This document shows positions 1 through 8,969 of a DNA stretch of 64,000 nucleotides, piece after piece. The notes below the pieces were generated by a model that saw only the letters and a list, made by a program, of their open reading frames with translations, ran no database searches and was not told the origin of the DNA. Source of the DNA: Pedobacter riviphilus. Lineage in GTDB: Bacteria; Bacteroidota; Bacteroidia; Sphingobacteriales; Sphingobacteriaceae. How positions within the stretch are numbered: the stretch's first letter is position 1; each line of letters opens with the position of its first letter. A program made the position numbers and the translations under genes. Location: the NCBI RefSeq assembly GCF_014692875.1, contig NZ_CP061171.1:4278001-4342000 (forward strand), read 5' to 3'.

Positions 1-120
1 GTAAATGTTTAGTGCTTAGCGCATGGCGCTTGGCATTTATTTGCCATCCGCTTATCGCAATATTTTTTTGTTTGGCGTTTGTCGCATGGCGTTTTCCGCT
101 ATACGCTTATGGCCTCGCGC
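1..120. repeat. Non-coding spacer with degenerate GGCGTTT/CGCTATACGC repeats
   Basis: This is the space downstream of atpH, between it and whatever lies beyond the window edge (atpA would be usual). I see no credible coding sequence. It is built of variants of a few words such as gcgcttggc, ttggcgttt and cgctatacgctta, on both strands. The same words recur in the atpF-atpH spacer at 661-721. The role is unknown; I read it as a degenerate intergenic repeat. Confidence 0.5.
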
Positions 121-660
121 TTACTGCGCAAATTCTTTTCTTAGTTTACTTAAACCGCTGGCAATACTTGCATCAAATTGCTTATCACCAACTTTTAATA
201 TAAAACCACCGATTAATTTTTCGTTAATTTTTTCGTTAACAATAACCTGGTTGGCGTTTAATTCTCTTTTTACAATTGCAACAATCTGCTCTTTAGCAGC
301 AGGGCTTAGCGCACTTGCAGTAGTTACATCAGCAGTAACAATACCCTTAATTAAGTTATATTGTTGAACGAACTGTTTAGCGGTGGCAAATAAAATCGCC
401 GAACGGCCTTTGTTTACTACAATCTTGAAAAACGAGATGGTTAGTTTACTTACTTTATCAGCAAAAATACCGTTCAAAATACCAGTCTTTTTATCTAAAG
501 GTACAATCGGGTTTTTTAATATTGCTTCTAGTTCAGGGGTTTCATCAACCACTTTCTCAAACAAAACCATATCATTATAAGAAGCTTCTAACGCATTGTT
601 TTCAACGGCTAGGTCTATTAATGATTTGGCGTATCTGCTTGCAACTTTAATTTCTGACAT
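121..660 (-). CDS. atpH: F1Fo ATP synthase delta subunit (AtpH)
   Basis: The delta subunit joins F1 to the peripheral stalk of the ATP synthase (OSCP equivalent). The 179-residue length is normal for the family. The N-terminus has the expected ASRYAKSLIDLA helix, and the C-terminal part contains the conserved LIGGFILKVGDKQFDASI stretch. It lies downstream of atpF, atpE and atpB on the same strand, in the usual Fo order, with a 61-base repeat-bearing gap after atpF. The product acts at the cytoplasmic face of the inner membrane. Identification rests on both sequence and context and is secure. Confidence 0.95.
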   Translation of the reverse strand: MSEIKVASRYAKSLIDLAVENNALEASYNDMVLFEKVVDETPELEAILKNPIVPLDKKTGILNGIFADKVSKLTISFFKIVVNKGRSAILFATAKQFVQQYNLIKGIVTADVTTASALSPAAKEQIVAIVKRELNANQVIVNEKINEKLIGGFILKVGDKQFDASIASGLSKLRKEFAQ

Positions 661-721
661 ATCTTTTGGGTTGGCGTTTAGCGGCTGGCGTTTAACACGC
701 TTATCGCTTTACGCAATACGC
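661..721. repeat. Intergenic repeat island between atpF and atpH
   Basis: A short spacer made of ttggcgttta, ggctggcgttta, cgcttatcgc and acgcaatacgctta words, matching those at 1-120. It interrupts the otherwise tight atp operon. It could form short hairpins in the mRNA. Confidence 0.45.
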
Positions 722-1216
722 TTAGTTTAATTCAACGTCTTTTAACAAGTTAGCTACTAAAGTTTCTTGTTTTGCTTTATCATCTAATTGCGTACGTAAA
801 ACACGTTCTGCAATTTCTAATGATAAAGAAGAAACCTGGTCTTTAACTTCAGCTAAAGCTGCTTTCTTTTGGTTCTCGATTTCGATTTTAGCTTTCTCGA
901 TCAATTTAGCACCTTCAACCTGAGCTTGTTTTTTAGCTTCGTTTAAGATACCATCTTTCAAGGTTTTCGCTTCCTTTAAAATCTCATCGCGTTCTGCACG
1001 GGCCTGTTGCATCAAATCCTGATTCTGGCTGGTTAAACGCGCCATTTCTTGTTTGGCCAATTCAGCTTTGTTAAGGGCCTCATCAATGCTTTGCTCACGG
1101 TCGTGAATAGCTCCCATAATTGGGGTCCAAGCAAACTTTTTTAGCAATATTAATAACAGTATAAAAGCAATAAAGGTCCAGAAAACTAATCCTATACTTG
1201 GGGTAACTAATTCCAT
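722..1216 (-). CDS. atpF: F1Fo ATP synthase b subunit (AtpF)
   Basis: The b subunit forms the peripheral stalk. The 164-residue protein has one N-terminal membrane segment (about residues 8-27, GLVFWTFIAFILLLILLKKF). A long charged, Ala/Glu/Lys-rich coiled coil follows to the C-terminus. This is the standard layout and length. It sits between atpE and atpH in the Fo operon. Confidence 0.95.
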   Translation of the reverse strand: MELVTPSIGLVFWTFIAFILLLILLKKFAWTPIMGAIHDREQSIDEALNKAELAKQEMARLTSQNQDLMQQARAERDEILKEAKTLKDGILNEAKKQAQVEGAKLIEKAKIEIENQKKAALAEVKDQVSSLSLEIAERVLRTQLDDKAKQETLVANLLKDVELN

Positions 1217-1303
1217 TTTATCTAATTTTTTTAATCTTAATCTTCTAATAAAGACTGGAAAATAACCAATCGTTAAATTCCAGCCTTATTTCTTTCAGTG
1301 TAA

Positions 1304-1531
<228 letters not shown>

Positions 1532-1561
1532 TTATATTAATTTGTAAAAAATAGTTTTCTG

Positions 1562-2731
1562 TTAATGATGTTCTTCTACTGCCATACCAATAAACAAGGC
1601 AGTTAATAATGTAAAAATAAAAGCCTGTAAAAATGCTACCAGTAACTCCAATACATCCATAAATAAAACGAATGCAACTGAAACCGGAGCGATTCCGAAA
1701 CTTTTGAAAATAAAGATCAGGGATACTAAACTTAATACGATAATGTGACCAGCGGTAATGTTCGCGAACAAACGTACCATTAAAGCAAAAGGCTTAGAAA
1801 TTACTCCAATCAACTCTACTGGAATCATGATGATGTACATCCATTTTGGCACATCAGGCAATAAAATATGCTTCCAGTAATATTTATTACCATTTAGGTT
1901 AACAATAATCATCGTACATAAAGCCAGAACAAAAGTTACAGCTATATTACCTGTTACGTTAGATCCGCCTGGGAAAATAGGAATCAAGCCCAATAAGTTG
2001 TTAATCAAAATAAAGAAAAACACACTCAAAAGAAACGGTAAAAATTTAGCGTATTTATGGCCAATGTTTGGCTTGGCAATATCATCTCTTACAAAAACCA
2101 TAATTGGCTCTAAGAAAGACTGCAAACCTTTTGGAGCTTTACCAACGCGTTTTTTATATGCACCTGCTACCGAAATAAATATCACTAACAAAAGAGCAAC
2201 ACCCAAAAATAAAGCAGCTACATTTTTTGTAATAGATAAATCAATCAGTTTCGCTGTTGCAGCTTCATCTACGTTGCCATCAGCCCCAACAATTTTAATG
2301 TTTTTATTGAAGAAGTTCTGCCCCATCGCTTGTTTAGCAGCATCTGCCACATAACGATATTTATTATGAGCGCCTTGGTAATCTTGTTCTCCATGATGGA
2401 AATGGCCCGATGAGAAAACCTCTAAACCATTCGGTGTATATAATATTATTGGCAAAGGCAATGAAGTATGCCCCCAAAGATGCCACACATGCGAATCAGC
2501 AATGTGCTCCATAATTACTTCGGTAGGTTCGAATTTTTTTTCTTCATGCCCAGCAGCGCCATGTTCACCCGAAACAGCTTCGGAAGATCCGGCAACAGCA
2601 CTATCAACAGGTACAACAGCGCTATCAACCTGAGCGAAAGTATCAATTTTGATAGATAAAAACGCGATTAAAAGCGTAAAAACAATAGTTAGCCTTTTAA
2701 CTTTAGACACAAAAACTCGGTTACAATCCAT
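1562..2731 (-). CDS. atpB: F1Fo ATP synthase a subunit (AtpB), N-terminally extended
   Basis: The a subunit is the stator channel of Fo. At 389 residues it is much longer than the E. coli protein (271). The extra N-terminal part begins with a signal-like segment (about 10-33, ending DTFAQ), followed by a His/Glu-rich region of roughly 130 residues before the first core helix near residue 165. Such extensions are usual in Bacteroidota. The essential Arg is Arg320 in LMVRLFANITAGH. The C-terminal helices (LELLVAFLQAFIFTLL) are intact. It lies 14 bases downstream of a small membrane-protein gene and starts the classical atpB-E-F-H order. Confidence 0.95.
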   Translation of the reverse strand: MDCNRVFVSKVKRLTIVFTLLIAFLSIKIDTFAQVDSAVVPVDSAVAGSSEAVSGEHGAAGHEEKKFEPTEVIMEHIADSHVWHLWGHTSLPLPIILYTPNGLEVFSSGHFHHGEQDYQGAHNKYRYVADAAKQAMGQNFFNKNIKIVGADGNVDEAATAKLIDLSITKNVAALFLGVALLLVIFISVAGAYKKRVGKAPKGLQSFLEPIMVFVRDDIAKPNIGHKYAKFLPFLLSVFFFILINNLLGLIPIFPGGSNVTGNIAVTFVLALCTMIIVNLNGNKYYWKHILLPDVPKWMYIIMIPVELIGVISKPFALMVRLFANITAGHIIVLSLVSLIFIFKSFGIAPVSVAFVLFMDVLELLVAFLQAFIFTLLTALFIGMAVEEHH

Positions 2732-2745
2732 TTATTGGCAGTTTT

Positions 2746-3135
2746 TTACTTTAAATTTTGGTGGCGCAAGTTACGTAACAAACAGTAAACTTCAAAGACC
2801 GAAAACAATAAATATAAAGAAAAAAAATTAAGCAGAAATACAAGCCCAATTCCCTTTGCTTTTATACTGTAAATCAGCACAAAACCCATACAAAATAACA
2901 TCTTCACTGCAATTGATCCCATAATAGCCATAATACCCACTTCAGGATCTCGTTTTATCCCTATATCGACAACCATGTAGGCTATATAAGTAATACCAGC
3001 CAAAAAGCCGAACATTACCCAAAAGTTATTTACAAAAAGCTGTGTATTGGGGAATAATAAAGGTAAAACGGCGATAACGCCTATTAATAAGCCTACGAAA
3101 ATGAAATAGATACTGGTAAATTTGGCTAGAGTCAA
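2746..3135 (-). CDS. Small membrane protein of the ATP synthase operon (AtpI-like)
   Basis: A 129-residue protein with about four predicted membrane helices (roughly residues 8-28, 36-57, 68-90 and 96-118). It sits 14 bases upstream of atpB on the same strand, where atpI-type genes usually lie. AtpI-like proteins are thought to help c-ring assembly or Mg2+ supply. The sequence itself is only weakly diagnostic, so the assignment is mainly positional. A TAnnTTTG box lies 32 bases upstream of the ATG. Confidence 0.6.
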   Translation of the reverse strand: MTLAKFTSIYFIFVGLLIGVIAVLPLLFPNTQLFVNNFWVMFGFLAGITYIAYMVVDIGIKRDPEVGIMAIMGSIAVKMLFCMGFVLIYSIKAKGIGLVFLLNFFSLYLLFSVFEVYCLLRNLRHQNLK

Positions 3136-3167
3136 TGGAATAATTTCTTAGCAAATAAAAACTTTTG

Positions 3168-3175
3168 CAAAGATA
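3168..3175 (-). promoter_or_regulatory. Bacteroidota -7 promoter box upstream of the atp operon
   Basis: TATCTTTG on the minus strand matches the TAnnTTTG -7 consensus. It lies 32 bases before the ATG of the AtpI-like gene, so it is a good candidate promoter for the atp genes. I see no clear -33 TTG. Confidence 0.5.
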
Positions 3176-3206
3176 AGGTTTTTAGTATCAAGTAACTAAT
3201 GAAGAT

Positions 3207-3296
3207 TGCTTAATTGTTATTATTGTTTTATTGCTAGATTGTTAGGCGCTTTCGACCAATAATAAAACCATTGAGCAATTTAACAATTGCTTGAAA
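3207..3296. repeat. AT-rich imperfect inverted repeat between two atp-linked genes
   Basis: The 216-base gap between the AtpZ-like and AtpI-like genes holds an imperfect inverted repeat. attgcttaattgttattatt on the left pairs loosely with caataataaaacca and attgagcaatttaacaatt on the right. It could be a terminator or a dispersed intergenic repeat. Confidence 0.35.
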
Positions 3297-3351
3297 GTTG
3301 CGCTATACAATTTAATCTTACTTGGGGTAACTGAAAATTGCCAACTAAAAA

Positions 3352-3576
3352 CTAATCCCTCGTAGCCTGCCTAATGGCCTGGTACAATGCAATTCCTACC
3401 CCTGCCAATGCAAAAGCAGCGGTAATTAAATTGGTTTTACTGTTTCTATGCTCATCGATCTTGTAACCTATAAAAGTAAGCAAACCAATGGTAGCAATCA
3501 TTTGGAAGCCAATAGCAGAATATTTAGCAGCGGCATTTACCTTTTTCTTTGTATCTTCTTCTTTCTGATTTTCCAT
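3352..3576 (-). CDS. AtpZ/AtpI-family small membrane protein
   Basis: A 74-residue protein with a charged N-terminus (MENQKEEDTKKK) and two membrane helices (about 19-38 and 49-68), with GYKIDEH between them. This is the pattern of AtpZ/AtpI putative ATP synthase assembly factors. Its position at the head of the atp genes supports this. It is transcribed divergently from the PorW-like gene. Its precise role is not established. Confidence 0.7.
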   Translation of the reverse strand: MENQKEEDTKKKVNAAAKYSAIGFQMIATIGLLTFIGYKIDEHRNSKTNLITAAFALAGVGIALYQAIRQATRD

Positions 3577-3597
3577 TTTTTAATGCAATAATTAAAT

Positions 3598-3605
3598 TAA
3601 CTTTG
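3598..3605 (+). promoter_or_regulatory. -7 promoter box for the PorW/SprE-like gene
   Basis: TAACTTTG matches TAnnTTTG on the plus strand. It would place the transcript start near 3611. That argues that the TTG at 3618 is too close to be the translation start and that the TTG at 3687 is used. Confidence 0.45.
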
Positions 3606-3686
3606 AATAATTAAAATTTGTTGCCAAATAAAATATTTTTCTACATATATTGTTTATTGTATATCCACCTAAGAGATTTATCATAC

Positions 3687-6452
3687 TTGAAAAATTACGC
3701 TAACAAAAACTTAAATCCCTTCTTCATCTTTTTTAGTGCCCTCCTTATATATGGCTGTGTCGCAAATAAAGATACAGCAATAGATCGTAGGTTTCAGAAC
3801 TTAACGGCAAGGTATAACTATATTTATAACGCTAATGTTTTATTAACCGAGTATAATGAGAGCCTATTGCAAAGTTATGCAGATAATTATGAAAAAACCC
3901 TGTCTGTTTACCTCGATCCTGAGCCCCAGATAAACTTAGTGCTTACACCAGGAATAGCGAATAAACAGCTTGATGATGTGATTGCCAAAGGGCAAACCGT
4001 TATAAACGATAAAAGTTTTAGTAATTATATTGATGATGCCTATATGCTTTTGGGCAAGGCTAATTACTTAAAAGGCAACTATTTTATCGCAACAGAATAC
4101 TTTGATTATACAGCTAAAACCTATAACAATGATCTAAAAACATTTATTATGGCCATGAACTGGAAAGTACGTAGCCAAATGCAATTAAACAATATGGTGC
4201 TGGCCGATAAAATTCTCGATACCATGTTGCGTGCTTCTGATGAATTAAAAAAAGACCTGGCAGAACCTTTGGCTACTGCTGCTCAGATGCGCATTTATCA
4301 GAAACGGAATAAAGAAGCTATTTTATTTTTAGAGTCGGCCATTGCACTCCCAGCCGAAAAACAGCTTCGTATTCGCTGGCGCTTTATTTTGGCTCAATTA
4401 CAGGAAAAAGAAAAGAATCTTCAGGATGCCTATGCTAACTTCACCAAGGTAGAAAAAAGCAATGCCCCTTTCGAAATGTATTTTCATGCCAATTTAAACC
4501 GTATTAAACTACGTGCACTTTTAAGCGGCGTAAAACTGAACAAGGAAGAACAGCTTCTGGCTTTATTAAAAGATGATAAAAATTTCGATTATACTGATCA
4601 GATCTATTATCAGGTTGGTGAGCTTTTCTCTGCGGAAGGAAATTTTGTAAAAGCCGAAGAAAACTACCATAAATCAGTTGCAAAGAGTACAAGAAACCAA
4701 ACCCAGAAAGCATTGTCTTATTTAAAGATTGCAGACTTAAACTTTAAAGAGTTTAACAACTACATTAAGGCAAAACTGTACTATGATAGCACAGTAATGA
4801 TTTTACCTAAAAATTTTCCTGATTACGATAACATTGTTAAAAAAGCCAACAATCTTCAATATTTAACCGATCGATATACTATTATCGCCAAAGAAGATAC
4901 TGCGCAAGCCATAGCAAAACTTCCGACAGGTGAGCGTGAGGCTAAGGTTAAAGCTTACTTAACGCCAAAAGTTGAGGTTAGCAGTACCGGAGGAGTAATT
5001 AGCAACCAGTATTTAAACGACCCTGATTTCCCTAATCAATCGTTAAATGCTTCGAACAAAATTGCCGGAAATACCTTCTATTTTAACAATAACACAGCAA
5101 TAAGTAACGGTTTTGGTGATTTTAAAAAGCGCTGGGGCAATAGGCAGCTGGAAGATAACTGGAGGCAAAGTACCCGATCTTCCGCTCAGGAAACCAATCA
5201 GATTTTGGCAGGAGGAAATGTAGCTACTGAAATAAAACCTGCAAATGGAGCACCCAATCAAGCGGCTACTGACCAGACATCATTAGAAAAACAGTTTTTA
5301 GATGCCTTGCCTACCACACCAGCACTATTGGCTATATCTGATCAAAAGATTATTGACGCTTATTTCGAGATCGCAAGCTTTTATCAACAGGAGCTGAACG
5401 ATAAATCAGAAGCAAACAAGATATATCTCGAACTGATTAAAAGATATCCTGAAAATAATCACCTGGTCGCCATTTATTACAGTTTATATCTCAATTATAA
5501 AGGTATTGATGAAGCAAAATCAGATCAGTACAAACAGTTGGTACTAACAAAATTCCCTGAATCTAATTTTGCAAAGAATATTTTAGATCCGTCCTACTCT
5601 GCCAAACAGACCCAGATGGAGAACATTGCTATTAACAATTACAATGTGGCCTTTGATGCCTATGCTAAAAAAGATTATGCTAATGTGATAAAACAAGCAG
5701 ATGATAACATTGCTGCTTTTCCTAATAATGATCTGGCACCGCAATACGCCTATTTAAAGGCAATTGCTATTGGCCGCACAGCAAAGGTTGATCCCCTGCT
5801 TAACGAATTTAACCAGATTACCACACTTTATCCAAATGATAAAATTATTACCCCATTGGTACGCGATCATTTAAAATATATAGAAGCAAACCTTGAGGAA
5901 TTTAAAAAAAGACCGCTTGCCCTTATCGATTTCGATGCCAACGCACCACGTTTTGTAGGTCAGGCCACACCGATTACCGTTACAACAAAACCTTTAGTAA
6001 CAGATAATGCCGCTAAAAAAACTGTTGAATCTGCCCCTGTTGCGAAACCCGTTGAAGTTAAGCCAGTTGATCCGACAAAGCCTGTCAGCATTTTTAGTGC
6101 AGCAAAATCGGAAGAATATTATTACGTAATCGACGTGGCCGATGCCACTTTAACCCTGAGTTCATCACGTTTCGGTATAGGCCAATTTAACCGCGGAAAT
6201 TATCCTGACAATGATTTGGTACATAAATTGGTAGAACTGGATAATGATCAACTGATTTACATCACAAGTTTTGTCGATCTTGAAGATGCAAAAATTTACG
6301 AAGCAAGTATTATCGGTCAATTAAAGAACATTATGAAAGTTCCGGCCAGCTTATATAAAGGTTTTATCATCAGCAAAGAAAACTTCGAAAAGCTAACAGA
6401 CCGTTCGCGTATTAACGAATATCTGGAGTTTTTAAAAGACAATTACAAATAA
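3687..6452 (+). CDS. PorW/SprE-like TPR lipoprotein (type IX secretion)
   Basis: A large, helix-rich protein of about 921 residues with many TPR-like units through the first 400 residues and again near 570-730. A lipobox (LLIYGC) lies 24 residues after my chosen start. I chose TTG at 3687 because it is preceded by AAGAGA and gives a normal lipoprotein signal; the frame opens earlier, at 3618, but that would bury the signal. Size, lipobox, TPRs and the LTARYNYIYNAN start of the mature protein fit PorW/SprE, a periplasmic lipoprotein that links the T9SS trans-envelope complex to the GldKLMN machinery. The gldKLMN genes lie 4-9 kb away. A short Pro/Lys/Val-rich linker near residues 780-815 precedes a C-terminal globular domain. 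Family assignment is by recognition, not by search. Confidence 0.7.
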   Translation: MKNYANKNLNPFFIFFSALLIYGCVANKDTAIDRRFQNLTARYNYIYNANVLLTEYNESLLQSYADNYEKTLSVYLDPEPQINLVLTPGIANKQLDDVIAKGQTVINDKSFSNYIDDAYMLLGKANYLKGNYFIATEYFDYTAKTYNNDLKTFIMAMNWKVRSQMQLNNMVLADKILDTMLRASDELKKDLAEPLATAAQMRIYQKRNKEAILFLESAIALPAEKQLRIRWRFILAQLQEKEKNLQDAYANFTKVEKSNAPFEMYFHANLNRIKLRALLSGVKLNKEEQLLALLKDDKNFDYTDQIYYQVGELFSAEGNFVKAEENYHKSVAKSTRNQTQKALSYLKIADLNFKEFNNYIKAKLYYDSTVMILPKNFPDYDNIVKKANNLQYLTDRYTIIAKEDTAQAIAKLPTGEREAKVKAYLTPKVEVSSTGGVISNQYLNDPDFPNQSLNASNKIAGNTFYFNNNTAISNGFGDFKKRWGNRQLEDNWRQSTRSSAQETNQILAGGNVATEIKPANGAPNQAATDQTSLEKQFLDALPTTPALLAISDQKIIDAYFEIASFYQQELNDKSEANKIYLELIKRYPENNHLVAIYYSLYLNYKGIDEAKSDQYKQLVLTKFPESNFAKNILDPSYSAKQTQMENIAINNYNVAFDAYAKKDYANVIKQADDNIAAFPNNDLAPQYAYLKAIAIGRTAKVDPLLNEFNQITTLYPNDKIITPLVRDHLKYIEANLEEFKKRPLALIDFDANAPRFVGQATPITVTTKPLVTDNAAKKTVESAPVAKPVEVKPVDPTKPVSIFSAAKSEEYYYVIDVADATLTLSSSRFGIGQFNRGNYPDNDLVHKLVELDNDQLIYITSFVDLEDAKIYEASIIGQLKNIMKVPASLYKGFIISKENFEKLTDRSRINEYLEFLKDNYK

Positions 6453-6501
6453 GGAACATGGTTTAAGCTTGCAGCGAAAAACCTATTCTATAAAAAATTA
6501 A

Positions 6502-6509
6502 TAAATTTG
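6502..6509 (+). promoter_or_regulatory. -7 promoter box for the penicillin-binding protein gene
   Basis: TAAATTTG matches TAnnTTTG and would give a leader of about 40 bases before the ATG at 6557. Confidence 0.4.
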
Positions 6510-6537
6510 CATCCAAAATCTTCTATTCTGGAGATTA

Positions 6538-6564
6538 ATGGAAAATACAACACAAAATGAATAA
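6538..6564 (+). other. Possible 8-codon upstream ORF overlapping the PBP start
   Basis: An ATG at 6538, preceded by ggag five bases upstream, opens a reading frame MENTTQNE. It stops at 6562-6564, overlapping the PBP start codon at 6557. Shine-Dalgarno-like sites are uncommon in this window, so coupled translation is possible. It may equally be chance. Confidence 0.25.
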
Positions 6565-8776
6565 GTCTCTTTCTGCACAAGAAACAAAAAGATATAGTTT
6601 AATCATCTGGAAAATACTGATTGGGGGAATAGCCTTATTTGCGATTTTCATTTCGATGATCGGTTTGGGCCTTTTTGGTGCATTACCTTCTTTCAGGGAT
6701 ATCGAACACCCGAAAAGTAATCAGGCTTCAGAAATTATTGCCGAAGATGGTCGTCCGCTAGGAACTTATTTTGTTCAGAACAGATCGAATGTTACTTATA
6801 AAGATATTTCCGAAAATGTAATTAACGGCTTAATTGCAACAGAAGATACCCGTTTTAAAGAGCACTCCGGTATAGATTTTAAACGTACTTTTTCTATTAT
6901 CGGCTACAATTTAATTGGCAAAAAACAAGGGGCAAGTACCATTACCCAACAATTGGCTAAAAATCTTTTCCCGAGGGAATCGAATCTTAATTTCTTCTCG
7001 TTGGTGCTAACCAAGTTTAAAGAGTGGATTGTTGCGGTTAAATTAGAACGCAATTACACCAAGGAGGAAATTATTACCATGTATTTAAATACGGTCGATT
7101 TTGGTAACCAGGCTTATGGTATTAAATCGGCAGCAAGGGTTTATTTCAATACCACTCCCGATAAATTAACTTTAACACAGGCAGCAACCTTAGTGGGTAT
7201 GCAAAAAGGGATTACCATGTATTCGCCAACACGCCACCCTGAGCGATCCAGAGACCGTAGAAATACGGTAATGGCCATGATGGTTAAATCTGATCTTTTA
7301 ACTCAGCAACAATTTGATGAAGAAAAAGACAAACCTTTAAACCTGCACTTTAATGCCGCAACCGTTAACGATGGTATTGCACCATATTTCCGTTCGGTGT
7401 TGAAAAATGATATCAAAAATATTTTTCAGGAGCAATCGATTACCAAACCTGATGGTACACCTTACGATTTAGACCGAGATGGTTTGAAAATTTATACCAC
7501 TTTGAATTATGACATGCAGGTATATGCAGAAGAGGCACAAAAGGAATACATGAAGATTCTACAGGCGCAGTTTATTGCCAGCTGGAAAGGCAGAAATCCT
7601 TTCAAGGACAAAGCTTTACAGATTGAACAGGGCATTAAACGATCAGACCGTTATAAATCGTTAAAACTGGAAGGTAAATCGGAGGATGAAATTAAGGACG
7701 ATTTTAACACCAAAACCGAAATGACCATTTTTACCTGGAAAGGTAATATTGATACAGTAATGAAGCCGATTGACTCTGTTCGTTACTACAAAATGTTGTT
7801 GCGCAATGCCATGATGACGATGGATCCAACAAACGGACATGTGAAAGCATGGGTTGGGGGGATTAATTATGAGCATTTTAAATACGACCAGGTTAAAATG
7901 GGAACCAGGCAGGTAGGATCTACAGCAAAACCATTTACCTATGCCGTAGCCATTGAAAATGGTTATTCGCCATGTTACACCGTACCAAATGTACCCGTAA
8001 CGATAGAAGGTTATGGCGAACCATGGACGCCTAGAAATTCTGGTAAACCATTACCAGGAAGCATTACCTTACAAAAAGCCCTTGCTTACTCTCAAAATTA
8101 TGTTACCGCCTATTTAATGAAACAGGTTGGTCCGGTTGCCGTATCTACTTTAGCTACCAAAATGGGCATACCTAATGTTCCGGCATTTCCATCTATTTGT
8201 TTGGGAACATTCGATTCATCGGTTTATAATATGGTGGGTGCTTATGGTGCTTTCGCGAATAAAGGAACTTACACCAAACCGATTTATTTATTGAGAATTG
8301 AAGATAAAAATGGCGTAGTATTGTTTTCTCAAAAGGAAATACCGAAACCAATTATGAGTGAAGAAGTTGCATATGTAATGACCAGAATGCTAAAGGGAGT
8401 AGTAATCAACGGAACCGGATCGAGATTGAATTATAAATACCATGTAAATGCACCGATAGGTGCCAAAACAGGAACCACTCAAAATAACTCAGATGGTTGG
8501 TTTATGGCCATTACGCCACAGTTAGTAACAGGTATCTGGACTGGTTGCGAAGATAGGGCATTCCACTTTATCAGTACTAACCAGGGTGAGGGTGCCAATA
8601 CCGCGCTACCAATTTTTGCAGGTTTTATCAAAAGGGTATATGCCAATCCAGCTTTAAAGATTAGTCATGCGGATTTTGAGCCGCCAAAATCTGGTGTTTC
8701 GATTACCTATGATTGTAACCAATACCAACAACAGGAAGAAGGCAGCAGCGAACTGGATGAGAAGCTAGGGTTTTAA
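6557..8776 (+). CDS. Class A penicillin-binding protein (transglycosylase/transpeptidase)
   Basis: A bifunctional peptidoglycan synthase of PBP1A type, 739 residues, anchored by one N-terminal helix (about 19-43). The GT51 domain has the catalytic Glu96 in ATEDTRF and the QGASTITQQLAKN motif. The transpeptidase domain has the SxxK motif S455-TAK458, SQN at 512-514 and KTGT at 637-640. All key motifs are present, so both activities are expected at the outer face of the inner membrane. It follows the PorW-like gene by about 100 bases but has its own putative promoter. The gene symbol varies between mrcA, ponA and pbpF, so I leave it empty. Confidence 0.93.
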   Translation: MNKSLSAQETKRYSLIIWKILIGGIALFAIFISMIGLGLFGALPSFRDIEHPKSNQASEIIAEDGRPLGTYFVQNRSNVTYKDISENVINGLIATEDTRFKEHSGIDFKRTFSIIGYNLIGKKQGASTITQQLAKNLFPRESNLNFFSLVLTKFKEWIVAVKLERNYTKEEIITMYLNTVDFGNQAYGIKSAARVYFNTTPDKLTLTQAATLVGMQKGITMYSPTRHPERSRDRRNTVMAMMVKSDLLTQQQFDEEKDKPLNLHFNAATVNDGIAPYFRSVLKNDIKNIFQEQSITKPDGTPYDLDRDGLKIYTTLNYDMQVYAEEAQKEYMKILQAQFIASWKGRNPFKDKALQIEQGIKRSDRYKSLKLEGKSEDEIKDDFNTKTEMTIFTWKGNIDTVMKPIDSVRYYKMLLRNAMMTMDPTNGHVKAWVGGINYEHFKYDQVKMGTRQVGSTAKPFTYAVAIENGYSPCYTVPNVPVTIEGYGEPWTPRNSGKPLPGSITLQKALAYSQNYVTAYLMKQVGPVAVSTLATKMGIPNVPAFPSICLGTFDSSVYNMVGAYGAFANKGTYTKPIYLLRIEDKNGVVLFSQKEIPKPIMSEEVAYVMTRMLKGVVINGTGSRLNYKYHVNAPIGAKTGTTQNNSDGWFMAITPQLVTGIWTGCEDRAFHFISTNQGEGANTALPIFAGFIKRVYANPALKISHADFEPPKSGVSITYDCNQYQQQEEGSSELDEKLGF

Positions 8777-8780
8777 TATA

Positions 8781-8910
8781 CGGGGGGTTGCGTGAAGGAT
8801 AGCAGCGAAAACCCTTTTGTTGCAAAGTTGAGCGCAGCCGAGATGTAACAAAAGATTGCAACGGAAAGCCTAGCCTTTCGAGCAGCTTAGGGGGTAAGCC
8901 CAAATTATAA
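8781..8910. repeat. Dispersed intergenic repeat with hairpin, type A
   Basis: The PBP-uvrC gap holds a structured repeat. A head (cggggggttgcgtgaaggat) is followed by gcagcgaaaaccc. Then comes a hairpin with arms CTTTTGTT (8814-8821) and AACAAAAG (8847-8854) enclosing gagcgcagccga, then gcaacggaaagcc and a tail gcagcttagggggtaagccc. The copy at 27474-27590 shares head and tail but has a different central hairpin. The copy at 20106-20200 shares the hairpin-plus-gagcg(c/t)ag(c/t)cga core. Confidence 0.6.
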
Positions 8911-8969
8911 ATACAGCAAATCGGAACATTTAATCAAAATTTCCATCTCGAATATTATTTTTGTTAATA

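Noticed and set aside
3618-3686. TTG at 3618 as the start of the PorW/SprE-like protein
   Set aside because: It would place the lipobox Cys at residue 47 behind an extra hydrophobic segment and lies within a few bases of the predicted transcript start; TTG 3687 with AAGAGA gives a normal signal.
6538-8776. A longer PBP starting at 6538 through a frameshift
   Set aside because: One added base in the A run gives an early stop, so the 6557 start stands.
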